Shown here: positions 60,991 to 64,000 of the stretch, one piece after another | Numbering within the stretch: position 1 is the first letter of the stretch | Layout of the letters: each line of letters starts with the position of its first letter | Assembly: GCF_051903075.1 (NCBI RefSeq) | Contig: NZ_CP182422.1 | Span: 3,968,001-4,032,000 of the forward strand | Reading direction: 5' to 3' | DNA length: 64,000 nucleotides | Source: Embleya sp051903075 | GTDB taxonomy: Bacteria; Actinomycetota; Actinomycetes; Streptomycetales; Streptomycetaceae | The notes under the pieces: generated by a model | What the model was told of the DNA's origin: nothing | Database searches by the model: none | What the model saw: the letters and a program-made list of their open reading frames with translations, nothing else | Made by a program: the position numbers and the translations under genes

Positions 60991-62013
60991 ATGCCCATCG
61001 CAACTCCCGAGGTCTACGCCGAGATGCTGGACCGGGCCAAGGCCGGTCGATTCGCCTACCCGGCGATCAACGTGACCTCGTCCCAGACCCTGAACGCGGC
61101 GCTGCGCGGGTTCGCCGAGGCGGAGAGCGACGGCATCGTCCAGGTGTCCACGGGCGGCGCGGAGTTCCTGTCGGGCACCACCGTCAAGGACATGGTGGTG
61201 GGCTCGGTCGCGTTCGCCGAGTACGCGAAGGTGATCGCCGAGAAGTACTCGGTGAACATCGCGCTGCACACCGACCACTGCCCCAAGGACAAGCTCGACG
61301 GGTTCATGCGCCCGCTGATCGACATCTCCGCGGAGCGTGTGGCCAAGGGGCAGGACCCGCTGTTCCAGTCGCACATGTGGGACGGCTCGGCCGTACCGCT
61401 GGCGGAGAACCTGGAGATCGCCCGTGAGCTGATCGCCAAGTGCGCCGCCGCGCGGATCGTCATGGAGCTGGAGATCGGCGTCGTCGGCGGCGAGGAGGAC
61501 GGCGTCGCCAACGAGATCAACGACAAGCTCTACACCACCGCGGCCGACGCGCTGGAGACCGTCGAGGCGATCGGCCTGGGCGAGCAGGGCCGCTACATGC
61601 TGGCCGCGACCTTCGGCAACGTGCACGGCGTGTACAAGCCGGGCAACGTCAAGCTGCGGCCGAGCATCCTCAAGGACCTCCAGGACGCGGTCGGCGCGAA
61701 GTACGGCCGGGAGAAGCCGTTCGACCTGGTCTTCCACGGCGGCTCCGGCTCGCTGCTCGAGGAGATCCGCGAGGCGCTGGACTACGGCGTGGTCAAGATG
61801 AACGTCGACACCGACACCCAGTACGCCTTCACCCGCCCGATCGTCGACCACGTGCTGCGCAACTACGACGGCGTGCTCAAGGTGGACGGCGAGGTCGGCA
61901 ACAAGAAGCTGTACGACCCGCGTTCGTACGGCAAGGCGGCCGAGACCGGGATGGCCGAGCGGGTCGTCGAGGCCTGCCGCGACCTGCGCTCGGCGGGCAC
62001 CCGGATGAAGTAG
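60991..62013 (+). CDS. fba: class II fructose-bisphosphate aldolase
   Basis: This 340-aa protein starts at ATG 60991 with AAGGAG upstream, so the longer frame is rejected. The zinc ligands H96 (HTDHCPKD), H212 (FGNVHGVYKPGN) and H249 (LVFHGGSGS) and catalytic D95 are present, as is the NVDTDTQYAFTRP phosphate-binding segment. It splits fructose 1,6-bisphosphate into two triose phosphates. The protein is complete and the gene is followed by a very strong terminator. Confidence 0.96.
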   Translation: MPIATPEVYAEMLDRAKAGRFAYPAINVTSSQTLNAALRGFAEAESDGIVQVSTGGAEFLSGTTVKDMVVGSVAFAEYAKVIAEKYSVNIALHTDHCPKDKLDGFMRPLIDISAERVAKGQDPLFQSHMWDGSAVPLAENLEIARELIAKCAAARIVMELEIGVVGGEEDGVANEINDKLYTTAADALETVEAIGLGEQGRYMLAATFGNVHGVYKPGNVKLRPSILKDLQDAVGAKYGREKPFDLVFHGGSGSLLEEIREALDYGVVKMNVDTDTQYAFTRPIVDHVLRNYDGVLKVDGEVGNKKLYDPRSYGKAAETGMAERVVEACRDLRSAGTRMK

Positions 62014-62038
62014 TCCGCACCCGCGATCGGCATCGATC

Positions 62039-62080
62039 CGCGCCGAGGCCCGCGACCACGAGGTCGCGGGCCTCGGCGCG
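62039..62080 (+). terminator. very stable hairpin terminator after fba
   Basis: A 19-bp perfect stem (62039-62057 with 62062-62080) has an ACGA tetraloop. There is no T-run. Confidence 0.85.
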
Positions 62081-62101
62081 TGATGGGCGATCATGGGGTC
62101 C

Positions 62102-62518
62102 ATGACCATCGACCAGAACCTTTTCGGCGGACCCGATCCCACCTACCTGCCCGAGGAGCCCGAGCCGCTGGCGCTGCTCGTGGACGGCGTGCCGGCGGCC
62201 GAGGTGGCCGCGAAGTTCCCGACCTTCTCGCTCGCGTGGGCCGACCTGGCCGACGAGGCCTTCGCCCGGGGCAGCGTGATCGAGTCCTACGCCTACGCGC
62301 GGGTGGGCTACCACCGCGGACTGGACGCACTGCGGCGGGCGGGGTGGCGCGGGCACGGGCCGGTGCCGTGGGAGCACGAGCCGAACCGGGGGTTCCTGCG
62401 CTCCCTGCATGCGCTTGCGCGGGCTGCGGGTGCGATCGGTGAGGAGGAGGAGTACTCGCGCTGCACCATCTTCCTGCGGGACAGCAGTGCGGCGGGGGCC
62501 GACGCCCTGGAGGGCTGA
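62102..62518 (+). CDS. DUF3151 family protein
   Basis: The protein is 138 aa from ATG 62102; ATG 62093 would add three residues. Helical pattern: FPTFSLAWADLADEAFARGS, ESYAYARVGYHRGLDALRRA, VPWEHEPNRGFLRSLHALAR. It matches DUF3151, an actinobacterial family of unknown function often placed next to fba or near purA. It ends in an Ala-rich tail. Confidence 0.82.
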   Translation: MTIDQNLFGGPDPTYLPEEPEPLALLVDGVPAAEVAAKFPTFSLAWADLADEAFARGSVIESYAYARVGYHRGLDALRRAGWRGHGPVPWEHEPNRGFLRSLHALARAAGAIGEEEEYSRCTIFLRDSSAAGADALEG

Positions 62519-62540
62519 GCCCCCGGCCTGCGGCCGAGGC

Positions 62541-62589
62541 GGCCTCGAGCGCCGGCCGGGCTGAGTGGCCTCAAGCGCCGGCCGGGCTG
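62541..62589. repeat. two copies of a Streptomyces intergenic repeat variant
   Basis: GGCCTC[GA]AGCGCCGGCCGG with GGGCTG ends at 62541-62563 and 62567-62589 (period 26). It is related to 30537-30652 in the TC[AG]A-CGCCGG-CGGGCTG core. Confidence 0.7.
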
Positions 62590-62640
62590 GTTGTTCTGCC
62601 CCGGCCGGCGTTTTGGCTTCGGGTTTGTTTTGGCTGCCGG

Positions 62641-63582
62641 TTACGCCGGGACGAACAGGCGCCAGCCTGTGGGGCGGACCGTCCAGGTGCGTAGGTGGAC
62701 CGGGCCGGTGGGCATTCCGTCGGCGGCGTAGGTGAAGTCGCGGCCGCGGACCGTGATTTCGTGTGCGCGCAGTTGTACCGGTGCGTCGAGGACCGGGTTG
62801 GGGCCGAAGCGGGACGTGCCCGGGTGGCCGGTGATCATCACGGTCGCGGTACCCGCGCCGTTCGAGCCGTTTGCCCCGTGTGTCCCGTTTCGGCTGTTGT
62901 ACCCGTTCACTGTGACTTCCGTCATCCTCGGGCCGGGCGTGCTCGACCCGTCGCAGCCCAGGTGCACGGACAGCACGGGGCGATCCGTGTCGACCACGAC
63001 CCGGCCGTCCGCCTCGATCCGCAGCCGGTGGCCCGAGGGTCCGACGGCGGCGCCGACGGTGCTCGACACGGTCCGCGCGGCCTGGTCCCACAACCCGCGC
63101 CAGCCCCGTCCGGGCATGCCCGCGGCCGGCCCGCCGCGGCCGGCCCGCACGCCGTGTCCGATCCGGACCGAGCGCAGCGCGAGGCCGCCCAGGTCATCCG
63201 ACAACAGGTCGAAGGAACGTTCGTTCTCGCCCAGCGCCACGCGTGCCGCCTTGGCGGGCTCGGCGGGCAGGCCGAGCGCCTCGGCGAGCCCGTGGCCGCT
63301 TCCGGTGTCGATCGGGACGATGCCCAGCGGGGTCTCGCCGAGCTCGCCCGCACGATCCAGTAACCGCGCGACGGCGTGTACTCCGGCATCCCCGCCGATC
63401 ACCACGACACGCCGACGCCCCCGCCGCGCGAGGGCGCGCTGCAGGTCGGCGGGGTCGGTGGGAATGACGATCTTGCTGGGGGCGCAGGCCCGCAGAACAT
63501 CGAGCGCGACCCGGACGGATTCGCCGTCCGCCGAGCGAGCCGCAGGGTCCGTGATCACGAGCAGCGAGCGCTCGGCCGACAC
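62641..63582 (-). CDS. diacylglycerol/lipid kinase-like protein
   Basis: This 313-aa protein starts at GTG 63582 with GAGGAAGG upstream. The nucleotide-binding GGDGT of DAGK_cat is degraded to VVIGGDAGVHAVARLL, and the second motif is VPIDTGSGHGLAEALG (usual P-x-G-T-G-N-D). The C-terminal half is a beta-sandwich as in YegS-type lipid kinases (VRGRDFTYAADGMPTGP). Loss of the motif's Thr and Asn-Asp suggests weak or altered activity. It is divergent from purA. Confidence 0.75.
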   Translation of the reverse strand: MSAERSLLVITDPAARSADGESVRVALDVLRACAPSKIVIPTDPADLQRALARRGRRRVVVIGGDAGVHAVARLLDRAGELGETPLGIVPIDTGSGHGLAEALGLPAEPAKAARVALGENERSFDLLSDDLGGLALRSVRIGHGVRAGRGGPAAGMPGRGWRGLWDQAARTVSSTVGAAVGPSGHRLRIEADGRVVVDTDRPVLSVHLGCDGSSTPGPRMTEVTVNGYNSRNGTHGANGSNGAGTATVMITGHPGTSRFGPNPVLDAPVQLRAHEITVRGRDFTYAADGMPTGPVHLRTWTVRPTGWRLFVPA

Positions 63583-63617
63583 CGGTCGTCCTTCCTCAGG
63601 TAACCTCTCCCCGCAAG

Positions 63618-63648
63618 AGCCCCTTGCCGCGCATCGCGTCAAGGGGCT
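63618..63648 (+). promoter_or_regulatory. stem-loop in the purA leader
   Basis: 9-bp stem AGCCCCTTG (63618-63626) pairs with CAAGGGGCT (63640-63648). It lies 59 bases before the purA ATG and may affect purA expression. No riboswitch pattern is recognised. Confidence 0.5.
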
Positions 63649-63706
63649 TGGACCGTCCGGGGCTCCCGTTGTCAAACATGCCCCGCCTGGAAGGGGTGTA
63701 CGCCTC

Positions 63707-64000
63707 ATGCCCGCACTCGTACTCGTCGGCGCCCAATGGGGAGACGAGGGCAAGGGGAAGGCTACCGACCTGCTCGGCGGATCCGTCGACTACGTGGTTC
63801 GGTACCAGGGCGGCAACAATGCCGGCCATACCGTTGTCATCGGCGATCAGAAGTACGCCCTCCACCTGCTGCCCTCCGGCATCCTCACGCCCGAGTGCAC
63901 GCCCGTCATCGGCAACGGTGTCGTGGTCGACCCGGGGGTGCTGCTGCACGAGATCAGCACCCTGGTCGAACGTGGCATCGACACCTCCAAGTTGCTCATC
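63707..64000 (+). CDS. purA: adenylosuccinate synthetase, N-terminal part (partial)
   Basis: The gene starts at ATG 63707 with GGAAGGGG upstream and runs off the window. The GTP-binding loop GAQWGDEGKGK and the IMP-site motif RYQGGNNAGHTVV are clear. It converts IMP and aspartate to adenylosuccinate in AMP synthesis. All conserved residues of this part are present. Confidence 0.97.
   Translation, partial: MPALVLVGAQWGDEGKGKATDLLGGSVDYVVRYQGGNNAGHTVVIGDQKYALHLLPSGILTPECTPVIGNGVVVDPGVLLHEISTLVERGIDTSKLLI

Overview
The window is very GC-rich with strongly G/C-biased third codon positions, GTG/TTG starts, a WhiB-type protein, XRE/DUF5753-DUF397 pairs, and an HspR-type dnaK-grpE-dnaJ-hspR operon. 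It therefore looks like a Streptomyces-type actinomycete chromosome (Streptomycetaceae, inferred from gene content). No tRNA, rRNA or CRISPR array was seen.

Region 1 (1-25.65 kb) is the late half of a siphovirus-type prophage, all on the + strand. It starts with early or middle functions: the SSB C-terminus, a WhiB-like protein, several unknowns and a DUF2637 membrane protein, with a promoter carrying nested 7-bp half-sites at 2102-2133. After a terminator comes a short protein resembling the Acb2/Tad1 hairpin family. The structural run follows: terminase small and large subunits, portal, MuF-like minor capsid, a 53-aa Rmf/CrpP-like protein, scaffold, major capsid, head-tail connectors, tail tube, a tail-assembly chaperone with a -1 frameshift site (C CCA AAC at 15542), tape measure, distal tail, fibres (one collagen-like), amidase, holin and a second membrane protein. 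A strong terminator at 25619-25651 ends it. No integrase, repressor or att site was identified.

Region 2 (25.66-29.6 kb) is an accessory cassette. On the minus strand there are two small GTGA-overlapping ORFs, a radical SAM/SPASM protein and a PIMT-like methyltransferase. Divergent to them is an XRE/DUF5753 regulator coupled to a DUF397 protein. This looks like a peptide-modifying (RiPP-type) locus under an XRE/DUF397 switch.

Region 3 (29.8-41.1 kb) is chromosomal: a kinase gene with a HAIR-like operator, a Tat/lipoprotein metallophosphoesterase, the HspR-controlled chaperone operon with two HAIR boxes before dnaK, and four tandem paralogous membrane-anchored secreted proteins.

Region 4 (41.1-46.0 kb) is a second accessory patch: a cupin, a RelE-like toxin with an overlapping partner, and a second copy of the region 2 regulatory module. 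In this copy the two small ORFs are fused into one gene and there is no radical SAM or methyltransferase. It is followed by 1.6 kb without a convincing gene, built from about 200-bp units arranged as a large inverted repeat, and then a G-quadruplex-prone tract.

Region 5 (46.0-64.0 kb) is core chromosome: an Rnl5-type RNA ligase, a YbjN-domain protein, a PLP aminotransferase, DUF2617 plus a spermidine-synthase-like membrane protein, FemAB-type ligase, MurJ, an SRPBCC protein, PyrE, DedA, a CoA-disulfide-reductase-like flavoprotein, an ECF-type sigma factor with a coupled membrane protein, class II fructose-bisphosphate aldolase, DUF3151, a diacylglycerol-kinase-like protein and the start of purA.
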